From: Hymenobacter sp. YC55
Lineage (GTDB): Bacteria; Bacteroidota; Bacteroidia; Cytophagales; Hymenobacteraceae
Assembly: GCF_029433095.1 (NCBI RefSeq)
Contig: NZ_JARNTX010000001.1
Coordinates: 2,852,001 to 2,916,000 of the forward strand
DNA: 64,000 nucleotides
Direction: 5' to 3'
A model generated the notes under the pieces. The model ran no database searches, was not told where the DNA came from, and saw only the letters and a program-made list of their open reading frames with translations. The position numbers and the translations under genes were made by a program. Every line of letters starts with the position of its first letter. The first letter of the stretch is position 1. This document shows, one piece after another, positions 9,105 to 16,828 of the stretch.

Positions 9105-10442
9105 ATGAACCGTACTCTTTTCCTGCCGGCCGCATTCCTTGGTGTGCTTTTTACTTCGGGCGTTGCGGCGCAGTCGGGCAAGACGAGCTACAAGTTTGAT
9201 TTTGGCGCGGGCAGCGTGGCGCCTGGCTACCGGCAGGTGCTGCCTACGGCTACGTATTCCGAAGAGAGAGGCTACGGTTTCGACTTCAACACCACCGTTT
9301 CGGCCGTGGACCGCAAGGGCAAGGATGCCTTGAAAAGTGACTTCGTGACCAGTGACAAGCCCTTCTACTTCTCGGTGGATTTGCCGGAAGGCAACTACAA
9401 CGTCACCGTCACGCTCGGCGACTTAAAGAAGCGGGCTTCCACGATGGTGAAGGCAGAATCGCGCCGCTTGCTGCTGGAAAAGACGGAAACCGCGCCCGGC
9501 AAATTCATTACCGAAACCTTCACCGTCAATATCAAAAATCGCCGCATCAACGACACCCTGACAGTGGGCTTGAAGCCGCGGGAAGTGGGCAAACTGGATT
9601 GGGACAACAAGCTGACGCTGGAATTCAACGGCGCGGCCACTTGCCTCAACGCCCTGGAAATAACGCCGGCCACCAACGCCACAACGGTATTTCTGGCCGG
9701 CAATTCCACCGTCGTCAACCAGGACGATGAGCCGTGGGCGGCGTGGGGCCAGATGATTCCGCGCTTCTTCAAGCCAGGCGTAGCCATTGCCAACCACGCC
9801 GAATCGGGGCTGAGTTTGGGTAGTTTCCTCGGTTCCCGACGCCTCGACAAAATACTGAGCGTGATGAAGCCGGGCGACTACCTGTTCGTGGAGTTTGGCC
9901 ACAACGACCAGAAGGAAAAAGGCCCCAACGACGGCGCCTACAAGTCCTACACCGAGCGGCTGCAGTTGTTCGTGCGGGAAACCAAGAAGAAGGGCGGCAT
10001 TCCGGTTATCGTTACGTCCACGGCCCGCCGCAACTTCGATGAGGCCACTGGCAAAAACGTGAACAGCCTCGGCGACTACCCCGACGCGGCCCGTAAAGTG
10101 GCCCGAGAAGAGGGCGTGGCACTGATTGACTTGAACGCCATGACCACCACGCTTTACGAAGCGCTAGGCGTACAAGCCTCAATGAAAGCCTTCGTGCACT
10201 ACCCGGCCAACACCTACCCTGGTCAGGACAAGGCGCTGGCCGATAACACCCACTTCAATCCCTACGGCGCCTACGAAATTGCGAAATGCGTGGTGGAAGG
10301 CATCAAGGCCAATAAGTTAGACCTCACGAAATACCTTAAAACCGACCTCCCTGCTTTCGACCCCGCATATCCCGATGCCTTGGACAAGCTGGCGTGGGCC
10401 GATAGTCCTCGCAATACAGTGCTAAAGCCCGACGGCAACTAG
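9105..10442 (+). CDS. CE12-type rhamnogalacturonan acetylesterase with N-terminal beta domain
   Basis: An exported esterase (signal peptide ending around FTSGVAAQ) of 445 residues in two parts. Residues about 25-190 form a beta-rich domain beginning YKFDFGAGSVAPGY, of the sort that precedes pectin esterases. The C-terminal half is an SGNH hydrolase: VFLAGNSTVV (catalytic Ser; the block reads GNST where many relatives have GDST, near residue 200), EFGHND near 265 and DNTHFNPYG (catalytic Asp and His, near 380). Enzymes of this group remove acetyl esters from galacturonate in rhamnogalacturonan I, opening the backbone to lyases. The GH105 gene starts 58 bases later on the same strand and is probably co-transcribed. 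Confidence 0.85.
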   Translation: MNRTLFLPAAFLGVLFTSGVAAQSGKTSYKFDFGAGSVAPGYRQVLPTATYSEERGYGFDFNTTVSAVDRKGKDALKSDFVTSDKPFYFSVDLPEGNYNVTVTLGDLKKRASTMVKAESRRLLLEKTETAPGKFITETFTVNIKNRRINDTLTVGLKPREVGKLDWDNKLTLEFNGAATCLNALEITPATNATTVFLAGNSTVVNQDDEPWAAWGQMIPRFFKPGVAIANHAESGLSLGSFLGSRRLDKILSVMKPGDYLFVEFGHNDQKEKGPNDGAYKSYTERLQLFVRETKKKGGIPVIVTSTARRNFDEATGKNVNSLGDYPDAARKVAREEGVALIDLNAMTTTLYEALGVQASMKAFVHYPANTYPGQDKALADNTHFNPYGAYEIAKCVVEGIKANKLDLTKYLKTDLPAFDPAYPDALDKLAWADSPRNTVLKPDGN

Positions 10443-10500
10443 GGCCCAACCCAAGTAGCTTCTTAACCGCAAGCGCCCCTTCCACCCTACTTTTCTTCCC

Positions 10501-11883
10501 ATGAACAGAACTTCTTCTCGGCACCTGACAGTAGGTTTACTAGGATTGACCCTGCTGGCTAACACGCCGCTGCTGGCCCAAAAAGCCCCGACCAAAACAG
10601 CCCCGGTGAAAGCCAACGACACCACCACGCCGCTGCACCTCTTGCAGCCCGACTATCCGGTGCCATACGGCAAAACCAAGGCCGAGGAAGTGAAGCAGGT
10701 ATTGGACCGGGTGTATACTTACTTGGATGCGGCCACGCCCGCCCAACTAGTCGATAAGCAAACCAATGCTGCTGTCAGCACCAGCGCTAAGTTCAACCCC
10801 AACGCCGTCATCAAGCCTGGTGACTTTCGCCTGACCAGCTACGAATGGGGCGTTACGTACTCGGGCATGCTGCTGGCGGGCGAAGTAACCGGCGACAAGA
10901 AATATACCGCCTACACCTTCGACCGGCTGAAGTTTCTGTCGGAACTGGCGCCGTACTACAAGGATTACCAGAACGCCAACCCCAAGGCGCCCACGCCCAT
11001 GCGGGGCTTCATGAATCCGCATGCCCTCGATGATGGTGGCGCCCTAGCAGCATCCATGATTAAAGCACAACGGGCCGGCTTGTCCGCTGAATTGCGCCCC
11101 CTCATCGACAGCTTCGTCAATTACATCATGACCAAGGAATTCCGGCTGACGGATGGCACCTTGGCGCGCAACCGGCCGCAGCCCAACACGCTCTGGCTCG
11201 ACGATATGTACATGGGCATTCCGGCCCTGGCGCAGATGGGCAAACTGACCGGCGAGAAGCGCTACTACGACGAAGTAGTGAAGCAGTACACGCAGTTCTC
11301 GCAGCGCATGTTCAACCAGCAAAAGGGGCTGTATATGCACGGCTGGGTGCAGGAAATGAGCGTGCACCCCGAGTTCCACTGGGCCCGCGCCAATGGCTGG
11401 GCCCTGATGACTACGGTTGATATTCTGGACGTGCTACCCGAGGATCATCCGGGCCGCCCCGCCATGCTCGCGCAACTAAAGGCGCACGTAAAAGCCCTGG
11501 CTGCCCTGCAAGCTGGCAGTGGCTTCTGGCACCAGCTCCTGGACCGCAACGATTCGTACCTGGAAACTTCGGCCACCGCCATCTACACCTATGCCATTGC
11601 CCACGGCATCAACAAGGGCTGGCTCGACACCAAGGCCTATGGCCCCATGGCTCTGCTAGGCTGGAACGCCGTGAGCACCAAAGTCACCACCAAAGGCCAA
11701 GTGGAAGGCACTTGCGTGGGCACCGGCATGGGCTTCGATCCGGCCTTCTACTACTACCGCCCCGTGAACGTGTACGCCGCCCACGGCTACGGCCCGGTAA
11801 TCCTGGCGGGTGCCGAAATCATCCGCTTACTGAAAACCCACCCCTCCGAAATCAACGACAGTTCCGTCCAGATAACCAATTAA
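10501..11883 (+). CDS. GH105 unsaturated rhamnogalacturonyl hydrolase (exported)
   Basis: A 460-residue (alpha/alpha)6-barrel glycosidase with a signal peptide ending around LLANTPLLAQ. It shows the GH88/GH105 blocks: TLWLDDMYMGIP (catalytic Asp, near residue 231), GLYMHGWVQEMSVHPEFHWARANGW (near 280-300), GFWHQLLD and ETSATAIYTYAIAHGIN. The family hydrates the double bond left by a rhamnogalacturonan lyase, which releases unsaturated galacturonate from the chain end. It therefore acts after the PL11 lyase at 16829-18814. The short gap to the acetylesterase upstream suggests an operon; repeat cluster 3 follows. Confidence 0.87.
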   Translation: MNRTSSRHLTVGLLGLTLLANTPLLAQKAPTKTAPVKANDTTTPLHLLQPDYPVPYGKTKAEEVKQVLDRVYTYLDAATPAQLVDKQTNAAVSTSAKFNPNAVIKPGDFRLTSYEWGVTYSGMLLAGEVTGDKKYTAYTFDRLKFLSELAPYYKDYQNANPKAPTPMRGFMNPHALDDGGALAASMIKAQRAGLSAELRPLIDSFVNYIMTKEFRLTDGTLARNRPQPNTLWLDDMYMGIPALAQMGKLTGEKRYYDEVVKQYTQFSQRMFNQQKGLYMHGWVQEMSVHPEFHWARANGWALMTTVDILDVLPEDHPGRPAMLAQLKAHVKALAALQAGSGFWHQLLDRNDSYLETSATAIYTYAIAHGINKGWLDTKAYGPMALLGWNAVSTKVTTKGQVEGTCVGTGMGFDPAFYYYRPVNVYAAHGYGPVILAGAEIIRLLKTHPSEINDSSVQITN

Positions 11884-12185
11884 ATGGGGTTGGAAACACC
11901 TTGCTGTGCATACTACCGTTGCCAAACCACCTGTCATGCTGAGCGGAGTCGAAGCATCTGGCTAGTGTGGTATAGTCTGATGCCTGCGCAACGAGTCGAG
12001 CGAGATGCTTCGACAAGCTCAGCATGACAATTGTATTCCAACCTCAGCACGCGAGATGCTTCGGCAAGCTCAGCATGACAGATAGCATCACAACCTTAAC
12101 ACGCGAGCTGTTTTAGTTTCTGGCTTGAGGCGCCACCTGCTCAGCAGGACGTGGCGCTTGCTCTTTATTTCTCATCCTAATTTCC
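11884..12185. other. Gene-free gap with repeat cluster 3
   Basis: Cluster 3 fills 11933-12079. A decayed core copy (CTTGAGGCGCCACCTGCTCAGCAGGAC) follows at about 12124-12150. No coding frame is supported. Confidence 0.6.
11933..12079. repeat. Dispersed palindromic repeat, cluster 3
   Basis: A-tail/B-tail inverted pair (TAGTGTGGTA facing CAACGAGTCGAGC), followed by a reverse C-tail copy. Confidence 0.9.
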
Positions 12186-13160
12186 ATGCACAGAAGCACC
12201 TCCCGAATTGCCGCAAGTATCCACACCGCGCTAGGTATTATTGGGCTTGCCTTGGCGGCCCTGCCGGCTTTCGCACAGCAGCCAGTTAAGAAAGGCGAAC
12301 CGCTGGTGTTTTCCTACTTCAAAGGCAATGGCGAAGACGGGCTGCACCTCGCCTATAGCCGCGACGGTTATACCTGGACTTCCCTGAAAAAAGACAGCAC
12401 CTTTCTGCGCCCCACCGTGTCGAAAGACAAGCTCATGCGCGACCCTTGCATCATCCGGGGCAAGGATGGCCTATTTCACATGGTCTGGACCGTCAGTTGG
12501 AACGACAAAGGCATCGGCTATGCAAGCTCTAAAGATCTAATTAACTGGAGCGCGCAGCAGTTTGTGCCGGTGATGCAAAAGGAGGCTGAAGCCCGCAACT
12601 GCTGGGCCCCGGAAATCACGTACGACGATGCTAACGGCGCCTACGTCATTTATTGGGCTACCACCATCAAGGGTCGCTTTCCCGAAACACAAAGCACCGC
12701 CGACGCCGCCTATAACCACCGCATCTACTACGTCACGACCAAAGACTTCAACACCTACTCTGACACCAAGCTGCTCTACGAACCCGGCTTCAACGTCATC
12801 GACGCCACCATTCAGCGCGACGGCAAGCGCTACGTGATGTTTCTGAAAGACGAAACCCGCGAGCCGGCCCAAAAGAACCTGCGCGTCGCGTTTAGCAACA
12901 GCATCACGGGTCCGTATGGCAAAGCCTCGGCGCCTATCACGGGCAAGTATTGGGCAGAAGGCCCCACGGCTGTTAAGCTCGGCAAGGAGTGGCTGGTGTA
13001 TTTCGACAAGTACACCGAGCACAAATACGGCGCGGTGCAATCCACCGACCTCCAAACCTGGACCGACGTATCCGACAAAGTGCAGTTCCCGAAAGGCCTG
13101 CGCCACGGCACCGTTTTCCCGGTTACAGAAAAGGAGCTTGGCGTACTGCTAAAGCAGTAA
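12186..13160 (+). CDS. GH43-like glycosidase (five-bladed beta-propeller)
   Basis: An exported protein of 324 residues; the signal peptide ends at about LAALPAFAQQ. The repeated blades are visible (GLHLAYSRDGYTW, HMVWTVSWNDKGIGYASSKDLINW, YYVTTKDFNTYSDTKLL, VAFSNSITGPYG, AVQSTDLQTWTD). Candidate catalytic acids sit in the expected places: LMRDPCIIR (Asp), NCWAPEITYD (Glu or Asp) and YWAEGPTAV (Glu). GH43-type enzymes in rhamnogalacturonan loci usually take arabinose or galactose off the side chains. Family assignment is by pattern, and a GH117- or GH130-like propeller cannot be excluded. It is flanked by repeat clusters on both sides and so is likely its own transcription unit. Confidence 0.72.
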   Translation: MHRSTSRIAASIHTALGIIGLALAALPAFAQQPVKKGEPLVFSYFKGNGEDGLHLAYSRDGYTWTSLKKDSTFLRPTVSKDKLMRDPCIIRGKDGLFHMVWTVSWNDKGIGYASSKDLINWSAQQFVPVMQKEAEARNCWAPEITYDDANGAYVIYWATTIKGRFPETQSTADAAYNHRIYYVTTKDFNTYSDTKLLYEPGFNVIDATIQRDGKRYVMFLKDETREPAQKNLRVAFSNSITGPYGKASAPITGKYWAEGPTAVKLGKEWLVYFDKYTEHKYGAVQSTDLQTWTDVSDKVQFPKGLRHGTVFPVTEKELGVLLKQ

Positions 13161-13198
13161 AAGGAAAATTACACTGACGCGGTTTAAGAAATACGACT

Positions 13199-13347
13199 GT
13201 CATGCTGAGCGCAGTCGAAGCATCTCGCTAGTGTGGTATAGTCTGATGCCTGCGCAACGAGTCGAGCGAGATGCTTCGACTCCGCTCAGCATGACAATAG
13301 TAGCACAACCTCAGCACGCGAGATGCTTCGGCTCCGCTCAGCATGAC
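13199..13347. repeat. Dispersed palindromic repeat, cluster 4
   Basis: A-tail/B-tail pair and a reverse C-tail copy; almost the same layout as cluster 3. The gap 13161-13463 holds nothing else except a decayed core with an expanded middle at about 13375-13421 (TTCGGTGCCTGACTTGATG...CTCAGCAGGAC). Confidence 0.9.
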
Positions 13348-13463
13348 GGTTGGTTTGGCGATGTGAGCTGGCTAGATGCTTCGGTGCCTGACTTGATGCG
13401 CCACATGCTCAGCAGGACGTTTCGGAGGGTGTTAGCTGACTTTTGCATCGATATAGCTTTTGC

Positions 13464-14456
13464 TTAGGGCTGCACGGCATTTGCGAGCGGCTTGCCTTGC
13501 TCGAAGTCGGTGATGTTTTGCAGGGTGATGTGCGCGATGTTGTGCATGGCATCGGCGGTGAAAAAGGCTTGGTGGCCGGTGACAAGCACATTGTTGAACG
13601 AGAGCAGGCGCATAAACACGTCGTCCTGAATGACTTTCCCCGACATGTCTTCAAAGAATAGGTCCCCTTCTTCCTCGTACACATCCAGCCCCAAATAGGC
13701 AATCTTTTCGCACTTGAGGCCTTCGATTACCGCCCGGCCATCGATGAGGGCGCCGCGGCTGGTGTTGATGAGCATTACACCGTCCTTCATTTGGGCTATC
13801 GACTCCTCGTTGATGAGATGGTAGGTATGGGGCGTAAGCGGGCAGTGCAACGAAATGATATCGGACTGTGCGTACAGGCTTGGCAGGTCGGTAAACTCTA
13901 TTCCTAACTCTTTGGCAGCGGCACTGAACTGCACATCATAGCCGAGCACCCGGCAGCCAAACCCTTTCAGAATTCGGGCCGTCACTAACCCGATAGCGCC
14001 CAACCCAATGAGCCCGACGGTGCGGCCGTGCAAATCAAAGCCCATCAAGCCAGTAAGGGCAAAGTTGCCCTCCCGAACACGGTTGTAGGTGCGGTGGGTT
14101 TTGCGGTTCAGGGTCAGAATCAGGGCCAGGGTATGCTCGGCCACGGCGTAAGGCGAGTAGGCCGGCACGCGCACTACGGGCAAGTTGAGCTCGGTGGCCG
14201 TTTTCAGGTCTACGTTGTTGAAGCCCGCACAGCGCAGGGCCACCAGCCGCACCCCGTTGGTGGCTAATTGGTGCAGCACCTCGGCATCCACCACATCATT
14301 GACAAACACGCACACGCCCTCGGCACCTCGCGCCAACAAGGCGGTGCTGGCGTTCAGCGGCACTTCCAAAAACCGCAGCTGGTGCCCATACCGCTGGTTG
14401 ATTTCTACGAAGAACTCGTGGTCATAGGGTTTGGCATTGAAGAAGGTGATATTCAT
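13464..14456 (-). CDS. ldhA: D-lactate dehydrogenase
   Basis: NAD-dependent D-2-hydroxyacid dehydrogenase, 330 residues, cytoplasmic, reducing pyruvate to D-lactate (or the reverse). Key features are VGLIGLGAIGLVTARIL (NAD-binding loop, near 150), LRCAGFNNVD, the catalytic Arg in NTSRGALIDG, the Glu in LDVYEEEGDLFF and the catalytic His in VTGHQAFFT. The EEEGDLFFEDMS block is distinctive of fermentative D-lactate dehydrogenases rather than glyoxylate reductases. It lies between pectin genes, but D-lactate is the wrong isomer for the rhamnose pathway next door, so its presence may be incidental or serve overflow fermentation. Confidence 0.9.
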   Translation of the reverse strand: MNITFFNAKPYDHEFFVEINQRYGHQLRFLEVPLNASTALLARGAEGVCVFVNDVVDAEVLHQLATNGVRLVALRCAGFNNVDLKTATELNLPVVRVPAYSPYAVAEHTLALILTLNRKTHRTYNRVREGNFALTGLMGFDLHGRTVGLIGLGAIGLVTARILKGFGCRVLGYDVQFSAAAKELGIEFTDLPSLYAQSDIISLHCPLTPHTYHLINEESIAQMKDGVMLINTSRGALIDGRAVIEGLKCEKIAYLGLDVYEEEGDLFFEDMSGKVIQDDVFMRLLSFNNVLVTGHQAFFTADAMHNIAHITLQNITDFEQGKPLANAVQP

Positions 14457-14590
14457 GCGCCGGAGGTGAAAGGAAACTCGAGAAAAGGATAGACACTCCC
14501 CTGTTTCGAGGCTCGGAAGTAGGTGGTAAACTAGGTATATCTACCGCTGAACGTCGCCGTTGTTGCAACCCGAGCCCATACTTAATACAA

Positions 14591-14645
14591 CAGCGCCGGG
14601 CAGCCGCACCAGAAGCAACACTCCTGGCACCGCTACCCGGCGCTG
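14591..14645 (-). terminator. Large GC-rich hairpin after the CE12 gene
   Basis: CAGCGCCGGG (14591-14600) pairs perfectly with CCCGGCGCTG (14636-14645), and a second inner stem (CCAG/CTGG) is nested within. It lies 3' of the acetylesterase gene on the minus strand. No T-run follows, so it may act as an mRNA 3' end stabiliser as much as a terminator. Confidence 0.4.
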
Positions 14646-14692
14646 GTTTCTACCTGTTTAGTGAGTAGTTAGGCCGCTGCTTGCGCGCTACG

Positions 14693-15526
14693 CTAGCTGG
14701 CTTTTACTAGGTACTTCGCCAACGGATTCTTCTTGATACTCTTTAGGCCATCGACCACCGATTCGGCGTTTTGGCGGGCGCCGGCTTCAATGGTGTGGGT
14801 GTGGTCGGTGGTGTTGAAATACGTACTTTTCACTTTCTCCTCGCCTTCCTTGTCGTATTTGTCGGCAATGATTTTGTTGAGGTCTATAAAGTAGGCGCCG
14901 CCTTGCTTGGCTGCTTCCGAGGCCCACTGGCCGTAATCGGCGGTGGCGCGGTTCACTTTGCCAGCTGTCCAGGTGTTGCGCGGGATGGGCGAGCAAACAT
15001 ACACGGTGGCACCTTTGGCTTTCGCTTCTTTGATGAACTGCCGCAGGTACCAGCCGTAGCTGTGCACCACTTCCTGTTGCTTTTTGATGGGGTTGTAGAT
15101 TTCCTGGCTTTCCTCGCCGTTGCTTTTGATGGTGCCCCGCGCCCGCGCCGTGTCGGCTAGCGGGCCGTTGTCGTTGTGGCCGAACTGCATGATCACGAAG
15201 TCGCCGGGCTTGATGTTCGCTTGCACTTTGTCCCACAGGCCGTTGGTCCGGAATGTGCGGCTGCTGGTGCCGCCGAGGGCGTTGTTGCGCACCGCAAGGC
15301 GGGTGGTATCAAAGTGAGCGGGCAGGAAATTGCCCCATCCCCACAGGCCACCGTCGCCTTTGCCTTTGCCGTTTTTCACCGTCGAATCACCAATCAGGAA
15401 CAGCGTCGGTTTCTTGGAGGCTTGCGGTAGGATGGTGAAAGCGGAAAGGGCAAGTAGCACGAGCAACAAGCCATAGGTTAAAATTCCTTTGCTGCGCGGC
15501 GTGCTTTCGTGTGGTTGGTGTTTCAT
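14693..15526 (-). CDS. CE12 rhamnogalacturonan acetylesterase
   Basis: A 277-residue SGNH-fold esterase with a long basic N terminus and a hydrophobic segment (GILTYGLLLVLLALSAFTILP), which reads as a signal peptide or anchor. Blocks: LFLIGDSTVKNG (nucleophile Ser, near 46), GGTSSRTF, IMQFGHNDNGP (near 115) and DHTHTIEAGARQNAESVV (Asp and His, near 242). These match the RhgT / rhamnogalacturonan acetylesterase group exactly in order and spacing. It is predicted to deacetylate pectic galacturonate in the periplasm. A second, similar gene follows at 15753-16526; the gap between them carries repeat cluster 5, so they may not be co-transcribed. Confidence 0.88.
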   Translation of the reverse strand: MKHQPHESTPRSKGILTYGLLLVLLALSAFTILPQASKKPTLFLIGDSTVKNGKGKGDGGLWGWGNFLPAHFDTTRLAVRNNALGGTSSRTFRTNGLWDKVQANIKPGDFVIMQFGHNDNGPLADTARARGTIKSNGEESQEIYNPIKKQQEVVHSYGWYLRQFIKEAKAKGATVYVCSPIPRNTWTAGKVNRATADYGQWASEAAKQGGAYFIDLNKIIADKYDKEGEEKVKSTYFNTTDHTHTIEAGARQNAESVVDGLKSIKKNPLAKYLVKAS

Positions 15527-15580
15527 TGTATTAATTTTTAGTCTCTATACAAGCTATTTATCTGTCTACTGAGCTTATCT

Positions 15581-15694
15581 GTCATGCTGAGCGCAGTCGA
15601 AGCATCTCGCTAGTGTGGTAACCCCTTGTAATTGCAACGTCAGCAGGCGAGAGGCTTCGGTGCCTGGCTTGAGGCGCCACATGCTCCGTAGGAC
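15581..15694. repeat. Dispersed palindromic repeat, cluster 5
   Basis: A forward A-tail copy faces a degraded C-tail copy in which the core has been expanded (GAGGCTTCGGTGCCTGGCTTGAGG...). It sits between the two CE12 genes. Confidence 0.85.
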
Positions 15695-15752
15695 AGTTAC
15701 TTTGGCAATGTCAGCATACAAGACTTTGTTGCCTCAGCAAGAGAGGCCCCTC

Positions 15753-16526
15753 TTAGCTGCGCTTTTTAGCCAAGAACTTATTCAAGGGCAAATTCTTGGT
15801 GGCTTTGATGCCATCGACCACTGATTCGGCGTTGAGGTGGGCACCGGCTTCGTTGGTGTGGGTATGGTCGCCGGGGAAGAACTTCTTCACTTCGTCGGGA
15901 CCGAGTTTGTCGTATTTATCGGCGGTTATGCTATTCAAATCAATGAACGTTACCCCTTCCTGCTTGGCTACTTCGGCGGCCCACTTGCCGTAGTCGTTGG
16001 TGGCCCGAATGACCTTGCCTTCTTTCCACTCGTTGCGCGGAATCATGGAGGCAACCAGGGGCGTCGCGCCTTTGGCCTTCGCCTCTTTTATGAATTTGCG
16101 CAGGTACCAACCGTAGGTGTGCACCGTTTCCTGGCGGCCATCGGGCCATACTAAGTCCTTGGTTTCTTCGCCGGTGCCCTTGAGCACGCCCCGGCGGCCG
16201 GCCTTGGTGGTATCGGGGGCGCTGCCTTCGTTGTGGCCGAATTGCATAATCAGAAAGTCGCCGGGCTTGAGGGCGTTGTGCACCTTCTCCCACCGGCCCT
16301 CCGAGATAAACGTACGGGTGCTACGGCCGGCCATGGCGCTGTTGTTGATGCTGATTTTGGTGGTGTCGAAGTAGCTGGCGAGTTGGCTGCCCCATCCGGC
16401 TTGCGGGGCGTTGGTATTGCGCACCGTGGAGTCGCCGATGAGATAAAGCGTAGGCTTGGGAGGCTTCAGAAAAGCAGTGAGCGCGCAAAACAGAGCGAGC
16501 AGAGCAAGTAGGTTTTTCATGCGCAT
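15753..16526 (-). CDS. CE12 rhamnogalacturonan acetylesterase (second copy)
   Basis: A 257-residue paralogue of the enzyme at 14693-15526, with a short signal peptide (LLALLALFCALTAFL). Catalytic blocks: LYLIGDSTVRN (near 31), MAGRSTRTF, IMQFGHNEGS and GDHTHTNEAGAHLNAESVVDG (near 219). In this copy the third block reads GHNE instead of GHND; the catalytic Asn of SGNH enzymes is kept. The two enzymes may differ in which acetyl position (O-2 or O-3) they prefer, which sequence cannot show. It stands immediately downstream of the PL11 lyase gene on the same strand but is separated by about 300 bases with cluster 6. Confidence 0.88.
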   Translation of the reverse strand: MRMKNLLALLALFCALTAFLKPPKPTLYLIGDSTVRNTNAPQAGWGSQLASYFDTTKISINNSAMAGRSTRTFISEGRWEKVHNALKPGDFLIMQFGHNEGSAPDTTKAGRRGVLKGTGEETKDLVWPDGRQETVHTYGWYLRKFIKEAKAKGATPLVASMIPRNEWKEGKVIRATNDYGKWAAEVAKQEGVTFIDLNSITADKYDKLGPDEVKKFFPGDHTHTNEAGAHLNAESVVDGIKATKNLPLNKFLAKKRS

Positions 16527-16625
16527 GGTGGTATCTGGCGAACGATGGGTGTAGAGACGCGAAGGTTTCCGTCTGGTTGTTGCTGAGTGGCCGAAGCAGC
16601 TGCGTGCTGAGGTTGTAGCACTATC

Positions 16626-16804
16626 GTCATGCTGAGCGTAGGCGCAGCCGAAGTCGAAGCATCTCGCGTGCTGACACTGGATTACTATTCCAACATCAGC
16701 ACGCGAGATGCTTCGACTCCGCTCAGCATGACAGGATTACTTTGGCAACGTGAGCAGGCGAGAGGCTTCGGTGCTTGGCTTGATGCGCCACATGCTCAGC
16801 AGGA
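16626..16804. repeat. Dispersed palindromic repeat, cluster 6
   Basis: A forward C-tail copy with an internal insertion (GAGCGTAGGCGCAGCCGAAG) faces a reverse C-tail copy, then an expanded degenerate copy runs to 16804. The rest of the 16527-16828 gap has no gene. Confidence 0.85.
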
Positions 16805-16828
16805 CAGGTTATTACATTTTAGATGTGG

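Noticed and set aside
13464..14456. D-lactate dehydrogenase as a step of rhamnose breakdown
   Set aside because: The rhamnose pathway gives L-lactate, the other isomer; neighbourhood alone is not evidence.
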